Positions 35,916-44,625 of a DNA stretch of 64,000 nt are shown one piece after another. The position numbers and the translations under genes were made by a program. The notes under the pieces were generated by a model. That model did no database searches, was not told the DNA's origin, and saw only the letters and a program-made list of their open reading frames with translations. This DNA is from Gammaproteobacteria bacterium (GTDB taxonomy: Bacteria; Pseudomonadota; Gammaproteobacteria; JAABTG01). Each line of letters opens with the position of its first letter. Position 1 is the stretch's first letter. The DNA lies in NCBI GenBank assembly GCA_034522055.1, contig JAXHLS010000002.1, positions 2,623,549 to 2,687,548 of the forward strand, given 5' to 3'.

Positions 35916-36989
35916 GTGTGGCGGGTAGACTTTAGTTCTTGCCTGGAAGACGACGGTCAGGCCGCGGAGCGCTCTGCCGACGCAAATCCGTTCCTGTCGC
36001 CGCCGTGGTTCCGGCTGCTGGCAGGGACGACCATCCCGGAGCCGGCACAGGCGGTCTGGTACCGCGCCCGGGCGGGTGCCGGCCAATCCGTGACGCTGCC
36101 CCTCGTGCGACATGCCCGGCCATACCCGTGGGCACCCCGCAGGATCACCTCTCTCAGCAACTACTACACCCCTATATATGCCCCGCTGGCAGCGGCAACG
36201 GCTGTCGACGGCGCCGTCGCCGCCATTGCCCGGCATATCGCGTCGGAGCGCCCCGCCTGGGATATCGTCGACCTCGAGCCGCTGGATAAGCAGGGGAGTG
36301 GTTTCCAGGTGCTTCGTGGCGGTCTGGAGGAGGCGGGGTTCTGGGTGCGTCCCTATTTTCGCTTCGGCAACTGGTATCTAAAGCTGGCGGGGCGCGGCTA
36401 TGAGGAATACCGGGACGGGCTGCCGGGGCGGCTGAAGAGCACCCTGTCGCGTAAAGGCCGGGCCCTGGAGCGGAGTGCCCGTCATGAGTTCCAGGTGGCG
36501 ACCTCCCTCGATGACCTGCCATGGGCGCTACCGGCCTACGAGGCGGTGTATCGGGTGAGCTGGAAGCGCCCCGAGCCGCTGGCGTCGTTTATGCCGGGGC
36601 TCATCGAGCTGGCGGCCGCCGAGGGCTGGTTGCGGCTTGGTGTGCTGTATATCGAAGGGCGGCCGGCCGCCGCCCAGATCTGGCTTGTGGCGGGCGGCGT
36701 GGCGTCTATTTACAAACTCGCCTATGATCCCGCGTTTAAGCAATTCTCGCCCGGGACTTTGCTCACGGCCCACCTGTTGCGGCGGGCCATCGACACGGAC
36801 GGTGTGGATGAAGTGGATTACCTGGTGGGGGACGACAGCTACAAGCAGGATTGGATGTCGGGGCGCCGGGAGCGCTGGGGCCTCTTCGCCCTGAATCGCG
36901 CGACCTGGCGGGGCAGGGCCCTGATGCTGAAAGAGGGGCTTGCGGTGCGCTTGCGGCACCGCAGGGCGGATAATTTTGGGGAAGATTGA
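35916..36989 (+). CDS. FemAB/GNAT (BioF2-like) acyltransferase
   Basis: About 357 aa if started at GTG 35916. The open frame extends upstream to 35736, but that part overlaps the divergent GT4 gene and lacks recognisable features. Late blocks such as LGVLYIEGRPAAAQIWLVAG, VASIYKLAYDPAFKQFSPGT and YLVGDDSYKQDWMSGRRERW match the Acetyltransf_6/FemAB-like GNAT fold found in exosortase A gene clusters. It is followed immediately by an acyl carrier protein (TGATG overlap), so it may move an aminoacyl or acyl group from that carrier to a glycan or lipid. Confidence 0.78.
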   Translation: MWRVDFSSCLEDDGQAAERSADANPFLSPPWFRLLAGTTIPEPAQAVWYRARAGAGQSVTLPLVRHARPYPWAPRRITSLSNYYTPIYAPLAAATAVDGAVAAIARHIASERPAWDIVDLEPLDKQGSGFQVLRGGLEEAGFWVRPYFRFGNWYLKLAGRGYEEYRDGLPGRLKSTLSRKGRALERSARHEFQVATSLDDLPWALPAYEAVYRVSWKRPEPLASFMPGLIELAAAEGWLRLGVLYIEGRPAAAQIWLVAGGVASIYKLAYDPAFKQFSPGTLLTAHLLRRAIDTDGVDEVDYLVGDDSYKQDWMSGRRERWGLFALNRATWRGRALMLKEGLAVRLRHRRADNFGED

Positions 36990-37252
36990 TGATGAGCGTC
37001 GTTGACGAGGTGAAAGTCGTCCTGGGGGAGGCCCTGCAGATCGAGGACCGGGTGGATTCCATGTCCGCTGGCACCGGTCTTCTTGGTAGTGTGCCGGAGT
37101 TTGACTCCATGGCCGTGGTGACGGTGATCGCCGCCCTGGAGGAGCGCTTCGATTTCGAGGTTGCCGACGACGAGATCGATGCGGCCTCTTTCGAGACCGT
37201 GGGCAGCCTGGCCGCGTTCGTGCAGCAGAAGCTCGATAATCCCCCTCGGTGA
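36989..37252 (+). CDS. Acyl carrier protein
   Basis: About 87 aa. The phosphopantetheine attachment site is the Ser of GSVPEFDSMAVVTVIAALEE (Asp-Ser-Met), followed by RFDFEVADDEIDAASFETVG, as in ACP/PCP domains. ATG 36989 or 36992 overlaps or abuts the stop of the previous gene, with GGGGAAG as ribosome-binding site. Exosortase A loci regularly encode such a carrier next to the ligase, decarboxylase and hydrolases seen in this window. It should be loaded by the acyl-CoA ligase at 44626-46236. Confidence 0.92.
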   Translation: MMSVVDEVKVVLGEALQIEDRVDSMSAGTGLLGSVPEFDSMAVVTVIAALEERFDFEVADDEIDAASFETVGSLAAFVQQKLDNPPR

Positions 37253-39105
37253 GCCCCGTGCCGGCACCGTTCGGCGGCTACCTCCCCAGTCCTTCCGGCA
37301 AGCAGTTCTTCCTTTACTTTCCTCCCGCCCCGGCGGTTGCCCGGGGGCATCATATCGTTCACGTTCCCGCCTTTGCAGATGAGATGAACAAGGCGCGGCG
37401 GACGGTGGCGGTGCAGGCAAGGGCCTTCGCCGCGGCCGGCATCGGTGTACTGATCCCCGACCTCAAGGGCTGCGGAGACAGTAGCGGGGACTTCTCGGCG
37501 GCCGACTGGCAGGGCTGGCAGGAGGATATCCACCGGGCCGTCGAGTGGGTGGAGCGGGAGTGCAGGCCCTCGCGGCTGGGGTTATGGGGATTGCGCCTCG
37601 GTGGTCTGTTGGCCGTGGACTATCTCCGTAGCCGGCCCGCGGCGGGCGTGGACGACCTGTTGCTGTGGCAGCCGGTCCTGCGGGGCCACTCGGCGCTGAC
37701 ACAGTTCCTGCGCTTGCGGGTGGTCATGACGGCGTTCTCGGAGGGTGCGACGGAGACGGCGGCGTCGATGCGGGCCCGCCTGGCTGCCGGCGAGACCCTG
37801 GAGGTGGCTGGCTATGGCCTCAATCCTGCCTTGGCCGGGGCCATGGACGCCGCCGGGTTGGACCCGTCCACGCCACCGCCGGTGCGCCGGGTCATGTGGC
37901 TGGAGCTGGCGGGGAGTGGTCGGGAGACGGGGGCCGGCAGCACGCCGCCTGGACGTAGCGCCGAGGTCATAGCCGGATGGCGGGCAGCCGCGGTCGCGGT
38001 GGATGCGGAGGTGGTCAGGGACGAGCCGTTCTGGGCCACCCAGGAGATTGCCACGGCTGTGAACCTGGTTCAGGCCACTATGAGCCTCTGCGCCGCCGAC
38101 GCGCCTGGCCATGCCGGCGGCGATGGCGGGGTGACCGGGCTGGCCCCGGGTTCGGTGCCGGCGCCTACACCTGCCCCGTCAGCGTCCCGTAGCCCCCGGG
38201 AGGAGAAGGCCGGGCTCCGGGGGGCCGATGCCACAGGCCCCGAGACGCCCGCCACCGAAGAGGCCCCCCTCTTTTTTCCCTGTGAAGGCGACGCCCTGTG
38301 CGGCATCCTCCACCGGCCGGCCCGGCCCCTTGGCCGCGGGGTGCTGGTGGTGGTGGGCGGACCCCAGTATCGGGTGGGCAGCCACCGCCAGTTCGTGTTG
38401 CTGGCCCGTACCCTGGCGGCTGCGGGAGTGCCGGTGCTGCGTTTCGACTATCGGGGCATGGGTGACAGCGAGGGTGGCCCGCGGGGCTTCGAGCATATCG
38501 AGCAGGACATCCGGGCCGCGGTCGATGGCTTCTTCCATGCCGTCGACGGGCTGGAGCAGGTGGCCATCTGGGGGTTGTGTGACGCCGCCACCGCGGGCGC
38601 CTTCTACGGGCCCGCGGATGCGCGGGTAACGGGCATGGTCCTGGTGAATCCGTGGGTCCGTAGTGCGGGCGGCGAGGCCCGGGCCTATTTGCGTCACTAC
38701 TATCTCAGACGGCTGGCAAGCCGGGATTTCTGGGCCGGTCTTTTCAAGGGACGCGTGCGGTTATGGCGTTCCATGGTGGCCCTTGGCCGGCAGGTAAAGA
38801 CGGCGCGGGGCGCGGGTGACGATGTTACGGGAGGACAACCGGACGGTGAGGAGGACGCGTTGGCCGTGCGCATGGCCTCGAGTCTGGAGCGCTTCGACGG
38901 CAGGATTCTGCTGATCATGAGCGGCAACGACCTCACCGCCGCCGAGTTTCAGGACACCGTTACGCGGGGCCGGCGCTGGCAGGCCTTGCTCACGGACGCC
39001 CGTTTCCAGCGCCACGATCTGCCCCCGGCGGACCATACATTTTCCCGTCGGGAATGGGCCGATCAAGTCTCACAATGGACGCTGGAGTGGATGCAGGAGG
39101 CCTGA
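37249..39105 (+). CDS. Fused exosortase A-associated hydrolase 2 - hydrolase 1
   Basis: A 618-aa protein with two alpha/beta-hydrolase domains. Domain 1 (about 5-275) has HVPAFADEMNKARRTVAVQA and DLKGCGDSSGDF, typical of exosortase A system hydrolase 2. Domain 2 (about 340-615) has FPCEGDALCGILHRPARP, VVVGGPQYRVGSHRQFVLLA and FDYRGMGDSEG, typical of hydrolase 1. A Pro/Ala-rich linker (about 280-335) separates them. The expected nucleophile positions read GLRLG (residues 114-118, no Ser) and GLCDA (Cys at 444). GTG start overlaps the ACP stop (GTGA). In most loci the two are separate genes. Confidence 0.87.
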   Translation: MSPVPAPFGGYLPSPSGKQFFLYFPPAPAVARGHHIVHVPAFADEMNKARRTVAVQARAFAAAGIGVLIPDLKGCGDSSGDFSAADWQGWQEDIHRAVEWVERECRPSRLGLWGLRLGGLLAVDYLRSRPAAGVDDLLLWQPVLRGHSALTQFLRLRVVMTAFSEGATETAASMRARLAAGETLEVAGYGLNPALAGAMDAAGLDPSTPPPVRRVMWLELAGSGRETGAGSTPPGRSAEVIAGWRAAAVAVDAEVVRDEPFWATQEIATAVNLVQATMSLCAADAPGHAGGDGGVTGLAPGSVPAPTPAPSASRSPREEKAGLRGADATGPETPATEEAPLFFPCEGDALCGILHRPARPLGRGVLVVVGGPQYRVGSHRQFVLLARTLAAAGVPVLRFDYRGMGDSEGGPRGFEHIEQDIRAAVDGFFHAVDGLEQVAIWGLCDAATAGAFYGPADARVTGMVLVNPWVRSAGGEARAYLRHYYLRRLASRDFWAGLFKGRVRLWRSMVALGRQVKTARGAGDDVTGGQPDGEEDALAVRMASSLERFDGRILLIMSGNDLTAAEFQDTVTRGRRWQALLTDARFQRHDLPPADHTFSRREWADQVSQWTLEWMQEA

Positions 39106-40343
39106 AGCCGATACTGCTGATCGCCTACCATTTCCCTCCGGTGGCGGGTAGCAGTGGTGTCCAGCGCACCCTGAATTTCGCGCGTTACCTGCCGGAATTC
39201 GGTTGGCGGCCCGCCGTGCTGACGGTGCACCCCCGGGCCTATCCGCTGACTGCCGTGGAGACCCTCGGGCAAGTGCCGGCCGGGACCAGGGTGGTTCGGG
39301 GCTTTGCCATGGATACCGCCCGCCACCTTGCCGTGTTCGGCCGTTATCCCCGTTGGCTGGCCCTGCCCGACCGCTGGTGGACCTGGTTGATCGGGGCCTT
39401 GCCGGCAGGCCTCGAGATGGTGCGACGTGATCGGCCGCGGCTGCTGTGGGCCACCTACCCCGTGCCGTCGGCCCTGCTGGTGGGCCTCGCGCTGCACCGG
39501 TTGACGGGGATCCCCCTGGTGGCAGATCTCCGGGACAGCATGGTGGACGACTCCTTTCCCTACAACCCGGCCCAGCGGCGGGCCCACCGCTGGATAGAGG
39601 AACGAGTGGTGCGCGGGGCATGTCGCATAACATTCACCGCGCCGGGCACCCGGGAACTCTATGCGCGCCGCTATCCGGCACAACCTGCCAACCGCTGGGG
39701 TGTCATCCCCAACGGATACGACGAGCAGGACTTCATGCGGGTGGAAACGGAGATCCTCGCTCCGCCACGTGACGGAACGCGTATCACCCTCGTGCATGCG
39801 GGCCTGGTGGATCCGGTGGATCGGGACCCGGACGCACTGCTGCAGGCCCTGTCGACCATGAAGGGGGAACGGTCCCCGGGGGTGGAAAGGCTGGAGATCA
39901 GGTTCCGGGGCGCGGATGGGAACGACGCGTTGCGCCGTCGGGTGTCGGAGTATGGCCTGGACGATATGGTGACCCTGGCGCCGCCCTTGCCCTATGACGC
40001 CGCATTGGCGGAGATGATGGCTGTCGATGCCCTGTTGTTGCTCCAGGGTACCACCTGCAATCACCAGATTCCGGCGAAGCTCTATGAGTACGCCCGCACG
40101 GGCCGGCCGGTTCTGGCCCTGACGGACCCCGCCGGGGATACCGCGGAGGAACTGCAGAGAATGGGATTCGGAACATGCGCGCCCCTGGATGATCCGTCTG
40201 CCATCGCCGCCACCCTGAAAGGTTTCTTTGCGCGACTGGAGCAGGGCAGCGAGTCGGGCTGTGAGCTGCACGTTGCCCGTCAACATACCCGCCGCGAGCG
40301 CACCCGGGAATTTGCGGCGATGTTGAACGAGGTCGATGGCTGA
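39054..40343 (+). CDS. Glycosyltransferase family 4
   Basis: A 429-aa GT-B enzyme beginning PILLIAYHFPPVAGSSGVQR after a short leader, then IPNGYDEQDF and QIPAKLYEYARTGRPVLALT as donor-site block. The frame is open from ATG 39054, inside the end of the hydrolase gene; ATG 39075 is an equally possible start and still overlaps the upstream gene, so co-translation is likely. It is followed by a 709-bp array of hairpin repeats. Confidence 0.87.
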   Translation: MGRSSLTMDAGVDAGGLKPILLIAYHFPPVAGSSGVQRTLNFARYLPEFGWRPAVLTVHPRAYPLTAVETLGQVPAGTRVVRGFAMDTARHLAVFGRYPRWLALPDRWWTWLIGALPAGLEMVRRDRPRLLWATYPVPSALLVGLALHRLTGIPLVADLRDSMVDDSFPYNPAQRRAHRWIEERVVRGACRITFTAPGTRELYARRYPAQPANRWGVIPNGYDEQDFMRVETEILAPPRDGTRITLVHAGLVDPVDRDPDALLQALSTMKGERSPGVERLEIRFRGADGNDALRRRVSEYGLDDMVTLAPPLPYDAALAEMMAVDALLLLQGTTCNHQIPAKLYEYARTGRPVLALTDPAGDTAEELQRMGFGTCAPLDDPSAIAATLKGFFARLEQGSESGCELHVARQHTRRERTREFAAMLNEVDG

Positions 40344-40349
40344 ACCGGA

Positions 40350-41035
40350 AAACGCCCCGCCCCGGCCGCCCCCACCGCCATCGCAGAAAAGGTCCCTTCT
40401 CCCGGGGGAGAAGGACAGGATGAGGGGATGGTGGGCCGGGGCAGAGCTGCAATTCCCCGCCTCGGCCGCCCCCACCGCCATCGCAGAAAAGGTCCCTTCT
40501 CCCTGGGGAGAAGGACAGGATGAGGGGATAGTGGGCCGGGGCAGAGCCGCCAGCCCGGCATCACCTTCCCTCACCCCGGCCCTCTCCCAAAGGGAGAGGG
40601 GGAGTAGTCTGAAAGAGGTCCTTAATGGCACGGCCCCGATGACTTTGCCGCCGTCGCAGATAAGGTCCCTTCTCCCCTGGGGAGAAGGACAGGATGAGGG
40701 GATACCGGGCCGGGGCAGAGCCACCATCCTGGCTTCGCATCCCCTCACCCCGGCCCTCTCCCCCGGGGAGAGGGGGAGTAATCTGCCGGCCCTCTCCCCC
40801 GGGGAGAGGGGGAGTAGTCTGAAAGAGGTCCTTAATGGCACGGCCCAGATGACTTTGCGGCCATCGCAGAAAAAATCCCTTCTCCCCGGGGAGAAGGACA
40901 GGATGAGGGGATGGTGGGCCGGGGCAGAGCCACCATCCTGGCTTCGCATCCCCTCACCCCGGCCCTCTCCCCCGGGGAGAGGGGGAGTAATCTGCCGGCC
41001 CTCTCCCCCGGGGAGAGGGGGAGTAATCTGAAGAT
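40350..41035. repeat. Array of hairpin repeats with a 210-bp tandem duplication
   Basis: No gene lies in 40344-41052. Two hairpin types alternate: CCCTTCTCCC-GGGGGAGAAGG followed by ACAGGATGAGGGGA, and CCCTCACCCCGGCCCTCTCC-CGGGGAGAGGGGGAGTA. The block starting GGAGTAGTCTGAAAGAGGTC at 40601 is repeated at 40811, a tandem unit of 210 bp with a few substitutions. At least four copies of the GAAGG-type hairpin and five of the GAGGG-type are present. Confidence 0.85.
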
Positions 41036-41052
41036 ACCCAGATATTCATGCC

Positions 41053-41823
41053 TTAGCCCTCGCTCAGTCGATACCACACCTGCCCCACCAACTCGTAGAG
41101 TGCGTACCACGTCTGGCTGACGCTGTCCTCCTGGGGGATCCACGAGTAGATGGTATATGGGGCGGGCGCTGTGTAATAACGGGTCGGTGCCGGAATCACC
41201 TCGATACCCGCCCTGAGGAACGCGTCGACGGCGCGACGGCTATGCATGGCATCCGTCACCAACAGGATCCGCTCCGTACCTGCGGGAAGCAGTCCGTCGA
41301 CTCGCCGCGCGCTGTCCCGGGTGCTGTAAGAATCGCTGTCGGTGAGTACGTCGTCGATGCCCATTTCCTTACTCAGGAGGCTGGTCATCGCTTCGGCTTC
41401 GGTGCGTGTGCCTTCCCAGCGATGTTCCTTGTCCCGGAAGCCGCCGGAGGCGATGACAGGGACCCCGAGCCGGCGGGCAAGGAAGGCGGCATATCGCACC
41501 CGGGCCAGGGTACGTTGACTGGCGGTGTCCTCGCCGTATTCCGGTGCGCGCAGATAAAGCCCTCCCGCAAGGACCACCACGACATCGGCGTCGAGGGCAT
41601 CCAAACCTGTTTCGTCGAGTGGGGAGTGGGGCCTTGCTGCGATGGTCAGCAGGCTCGCAGTGAGGGGGATGCTAAATACGTAGGCCGCCACGATGGAGAA
41701 CACCATCACCCATACCCCGGCCCGCCTTCGCCATGGGGAGAGGATGGCGCCGATCAGACCCAGCAGGATGGGGCCGCTCGGGGGCAGTACCAGCTTGACC
41801 AGGAGGTGGGGGTCAAAGTTCAT
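41053..41823 (-). CDS. ElyC/SanA/YdcF family (DUF218) membrane protein
   Basis: 256 aa. Two N-terminal hydrophobic segments (PSGPILLGLIGAILS, VWVMVFSIVAAYVFSIPL) are followed by the DUF218 domain with VVVVLAGGLYLRAPEY, VPVIASGGFRDKE, EAEAMTSLLSKEMGI, DVLTDSDSYSTRDSARRV and RILLVTDAMHSRRA. Members such as ElyC affect envelope and undecaprenyl-linked glycan metabolism. Its place beside a flippase gene fits an accessory role in envelope polysaccharide assembly. Catalytic function not assigned. Confidence 0.9.
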   Translation of the reverse strand: MNFDPHLLVKLVLPPSGPILLGLIGAILSPWRRRAGVWVMVFSIVAAYVFSIPLTASLLTIAARPHSPLDETGLDALDADVVVVLAGGLYLRAPEYGEDTASQRTLARVRYAAFLARRLGVPVIASGGFRDKEHRWEGTRTEAEAMTSLLSKEMGIDDVLTDSDSYSTRDSARRVDGLLPAGTERILLVTDAMHSRRAVDAFLRAGIEVIPAPTRYYTAPAPYTIYSWIPQEDSVSQTWYALYELVGQVWYRLSEG

Positions 41824-41859
41824 GGGAGAAATCGCCGGGCCCGGGGCACGGTTCGGTTG

Positions 41860-43305
41860 CTAGACATTTCTTCGGGGCTTGAACATGGCGACCACTTCTC
41901 GGGCCTCGGGCCGGCAGAGGGCCCATGATGCCAGGGGATAGGCGAAGAAACCCGCCGCTATCATGAAAGCCAGCCGCGCCACGGACGCCTCGTCGCTCAA
42001 TGCCGATGCGGCGAACACCGCCAAGAGCATCACCAGAGCCGGGAGAGCGACGCGGGCCAGTTGCATCAGCAGGATGAGTGGAGCCACGCCCGCTATGGGA
42101 CGGGTCCGCCACAGCACCACCAGCAGAATGAGGACCGCGGCGACCGCCCAGCCCAGGCTGACTCCCGGGAGCCCCCACCGCGATCCGATGAGCACCGCGG
42201 TTGTCATGAGCACCAGCCCGATCACCATGTTGCCGGTGGCCCGTCTGGCCTCGCCAACCGCTTGCAGATAGGGCGAAACGGCGGCCTGGGCGACCCTTGC
42301 CGGCATGGCGAATGCGATGATTTGCATGGGCAGTATGGCCGCTTCCCATGGGTCTCCCAGCAGCAGTGGCACGAATACGGGCGCGGTGGCGCCGATGCCC
42401 CAGAAGACGGGAAAGGCGACCATCGCGCTGAGGCGGATATATTTCTGCAGGTAGCGGGCCGCCGCGCCCTCGGTTCGCTGGGCCTCGGCATAGGCCGGGA
42501 AGGCAACTGCGTTGATGGTGCCCTGGATCTTGGTCTGGGGGATCTGGGCGATTTCCTTGGCCACGGCATAGCTGCCGAGGCGCACCTCCCCCAACACCTT
42601 GCCGATGATCAACGCGTCCGCCTGGGACCACAGCATCCACATGAGCCGGTCCAGGGTCACCCACACGCCGAAGGTCAGGCTCTGGCCTACGCCCCGCAGG
42701 TCAAAGCTGGGCAGCTTCGGTGTGCCGGCCACCGCGAGCAACACGGTTGCTGCGAGGGCCAGGGTGAGCAGGTGGCCCCATACCAGGGACCATACCCCGT
42801 AGCCGCTATGGGCGAGATAGAGGGTCAACAGGCCCCCGCCGATGGCGCCGCCCACCTCTGTCAGGGACGTCAGGCGCAGATTCAGGTCCCGTAGCAGTAT
42901 AGCTTTCGGACAGATGGAGACGGCCGTCAGGACGAGGCCGAAGGCGAGTACCGGCAGCACCGAGGCCAGGCCCGGGGAATCAAAAAAGGCGGCCACGGGG
43001 CCCGCGGCCGCGGTAATCGCCAGGAAAAAGCCGACGGAGACCAATAAAGCGAATCCGTACACCTGGCGGATGAGCCGGGTTTCCAGCGTCGGTGTCTGGA
43101 TCAGGGCCGCTCCCAGCCCCAGTTCCGATAAGGGGACGGTGATACCGATGAACACCATGGCCAGGGCCATGATGCCGTAATCTTGGGGGGTGAGAAGCCG
43201 GATGACGTAGAGGGTGATGCCCCAACTGATGATCTGGCCCAGGGCCTTGGCACCAGCGGCCCATGAGAGGGCACCGAGGACCCGGGAGCGCAGGCTTCTG
43301 CTCAT
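41860..43305 (-). CDS. Wzx-type flippase (lipopolysaccharide biosynthesis protein)
   Basis: A 481-aa polytopic protein. The N-terminus SRVLGALSWAAGAKALGQII, followed by VIRLLTPQDYGIMALAMVFI, is typical of the WzxC/RfbX-like branch, as is QADALIIGKVLGEVRLGSYA. About 12-14 hydrophobic segments. It is the third flippase in the window and sits 70 bp from the PLP decarboxylase on the same strand, so it may export the product that the exosortase A-associated genes help to make. Confidence 0.88.
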   Translation of the reverse strand: MSRSLRSRVLGALSWAAGAKALGQIISWGITLYVIRLLTPQDYGIMALAMVFIGITVPLSELGLGAALIQTPTLETRLIRQVYGFALLVSVGFFLAITAAAGPVAAFFDSPGLASVLPVLAFGLVLTAVSICPKAILLRDLNLRLTSLTEVGGAIGGGLLTLYLAHSGYGVWSLVWGHLLTLALAATVLLAVAGTPKLPSFDLRGVGQSLTFGVWVTLDRLMWMLWSQADALIIGKVLGEVRLGSYAVAKEIAQIPQTKIQGTINAVAFPAYAEAQRTEGAAARYLQKYIRLSAMVAFPVFWGIGATAPVFVPLLLGDPWEAAILPMQIIAFAMPARVAQAAVSPYLQAVGEARRATGNMVIGLVLMTTAVLIGSRWGLPGVSLGWAVAAVLILLVVLWRTRPIAGVAPLILLMQLARVALPALVMLLAVFAASALSDEASVARLAFMIAAGFFAYPLASWALCRPEAREVVAMFKPRRNV

Positions 43306-43375
43306 TATCTAAATTGTGAGAAGGGTCAGGCCCGTTGGACAGGATGCCCGGAGCGTAAGGCCGGGGTGAGGGGGA

Positions 43376-44617
43376 CTAAACAAGAACCTCCACCGGGGCC
43401 GCATGACCGAGGAAGCCGTGGGGGCTGGCGGTGAAGCCGTAAGCCCCGGACTGGAATACGGCGATGAGGTCGCCGGGCCCCGCCACGGGGAGTTCCATCT
43501 TGTCGGCGAGGATGTCGAGGGGCGTACACAGGGGGCCCACCACGTTCGCGGTCTCGGCAGGCCCGGCGGTCATGCGGTTGGCCACGGCCACGGGATAGTT
43601 CTTGCGTATCACCTGGCCGAAGTTACCCGAGGCGGCCAGGTGATGGTGGAGGCCGCCGTTGGTGATCAGGAAGGCCTGCCCTTTGGAGAGTTTGCGGTCG
43701 ACGACCTTTGCTACGTAGACGCCCGCCTCGCCCACCAGGTAGCGCCCCAGCTCGATGACTATCTCGGCCCGGGGCATGGCCTCCTTGACGGGGGGCAGCC
43801 GCTCGGCCAGGTTCTCGCCGATGGGGGCCAGGTCCAGGGGCTGCTCGCCGGCGAAATAGGGGATGCCGAAGCCGCCGCCGATGTTGAGCAGGCGCACCGG
43901 GCCGGGGGCGTCCGCGGCGAGGCGCAACGCCAGGTCCAGGGTCTGGTTCTGGGCCTCGATGATGGACTCGGGTTTGAGGTTCTGGGAGCCACTGTAGATA
44001 TGAAAACCCTGGAAATCGAGGTCCAGATCACCGATGCGGCGCAGCATGGCGGGCACCCGCTCGGCATCCACGCCGAAGGCCTTGGGGCCGCCGGTCATTT
44101 TCATGCCGGAGCTTTTGAGTTCGAAGTCCGGATTGACCCGCACGGCCACCCTGGGCCTCATGCCGGCGGCGCTGCCGATGCGCGCGGCGCGTTCCATCTC
44201 GCCCTCGGATTCCAGGTTGATGGTGATGCCTGACGCGATGGCGGCGGCGAGTTCATTGTCATTCTTGCCCGGGCCGGCAAAGCTGATTACCGCCGGGTCG
44301 GTGCCTGTATCGAGGGCGACCCGCAGCTCCCCCAGGGAGGCCACGTCCAGGCCGTCCACCAGGCTCGCCATGTGTTGCACTACCGCGGGCATGGGGTTGG
44401 CCTTGATGGCGTAGTGGAAGTGGATGTCCGCGGGTAGCAGTGCCCGCAGGTCTGTGACGCGCTGGGTCAGGAGGCGCCGGTCATAGGCATAGAAGGGTGT
44501 CTGGCCCACCCGTCTGGCGAGGCGGGTGACGGGGATGCCGCCGATGAGCAGTTCGCCGTCGGCCACCGGGAATTGGGCCATGGGGGCATGCCGGGGTTTG
44601 TCGATCTTCTTATCCAT
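43376..44617 (-). CDS. PLP-dependent decarboxylase, exosortase A-associated
   Basis: 413 aa from ATG 44617. The frame is open much further upstream, but that part overlaps the ligase gene and is not conserved-looking. Fold type III (alanine racemase/diaminopimelate decarboxylase-like): PLP lysine in HYAIKANPMP (Lys72), GLDVASLGELRVAL, GFHIYSGSQ, LNIGGGFGIPY (phosphate-binding), and C-terminal GPLCTPLDILADKMELP and FQSGAYGFTASPHGFLGH. It decarboxylates an amino acid, possibly to an amine or diamine used by the neighbouring ligase/carrier system. The ligase stop is 8 bp upstream. Confidence 0.9.
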   Translation of the reverse strand: MDKKIDKPRHAPMAQFPVADGELLIGGIPVTRLARRVGQTPFYAYDRRLLTQRVTDLRALLPADIHFHYAIKANPMPAVVQHMASLVDGLDVASLGELRVALDTGTDPAVISFAGPGKNDNELAAAIASGITINLESEGEMERAARIGSAAGMRPRVAVRVNPDFELKSSGMKMTGGPKAFGVDAERVPAMLRRIGDLDLDFQGFHIYSGSQNLKPESIIEAQNQTLDLALRLAADAPGPVRLLNIGGGFGIPYFAGEQPLDLAPIGENLAERLPPVKEAMPRAEIVIELGRYLVGEAGVYVAKVVDRKLSKGQAFLITNGGLHHHLAASGNFGQVIRKNYPVAVANRMTAGPAETANVVGPLCTPLDILADKMELPVAGPGDLIAVFQSGAYGFTASPHGFLGHAAPVEVLV

Positions 44618-44625
44618 CTTTCTAG

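Noticed and set aside
39063-40949. 628-codon minus-strand ORF
   Set aside because: It lies antisense to the GT4 gene and then runs through the hairpin repeats; the composition is that of a GC-rich shadow frame.
40350-41035. CRISPR-like array
   Set aside because: The repeats are long self-complementary hairpins with irregular spacing, occur singly elsewhere, and have no unique equal-length spacers or cas genes nearby.
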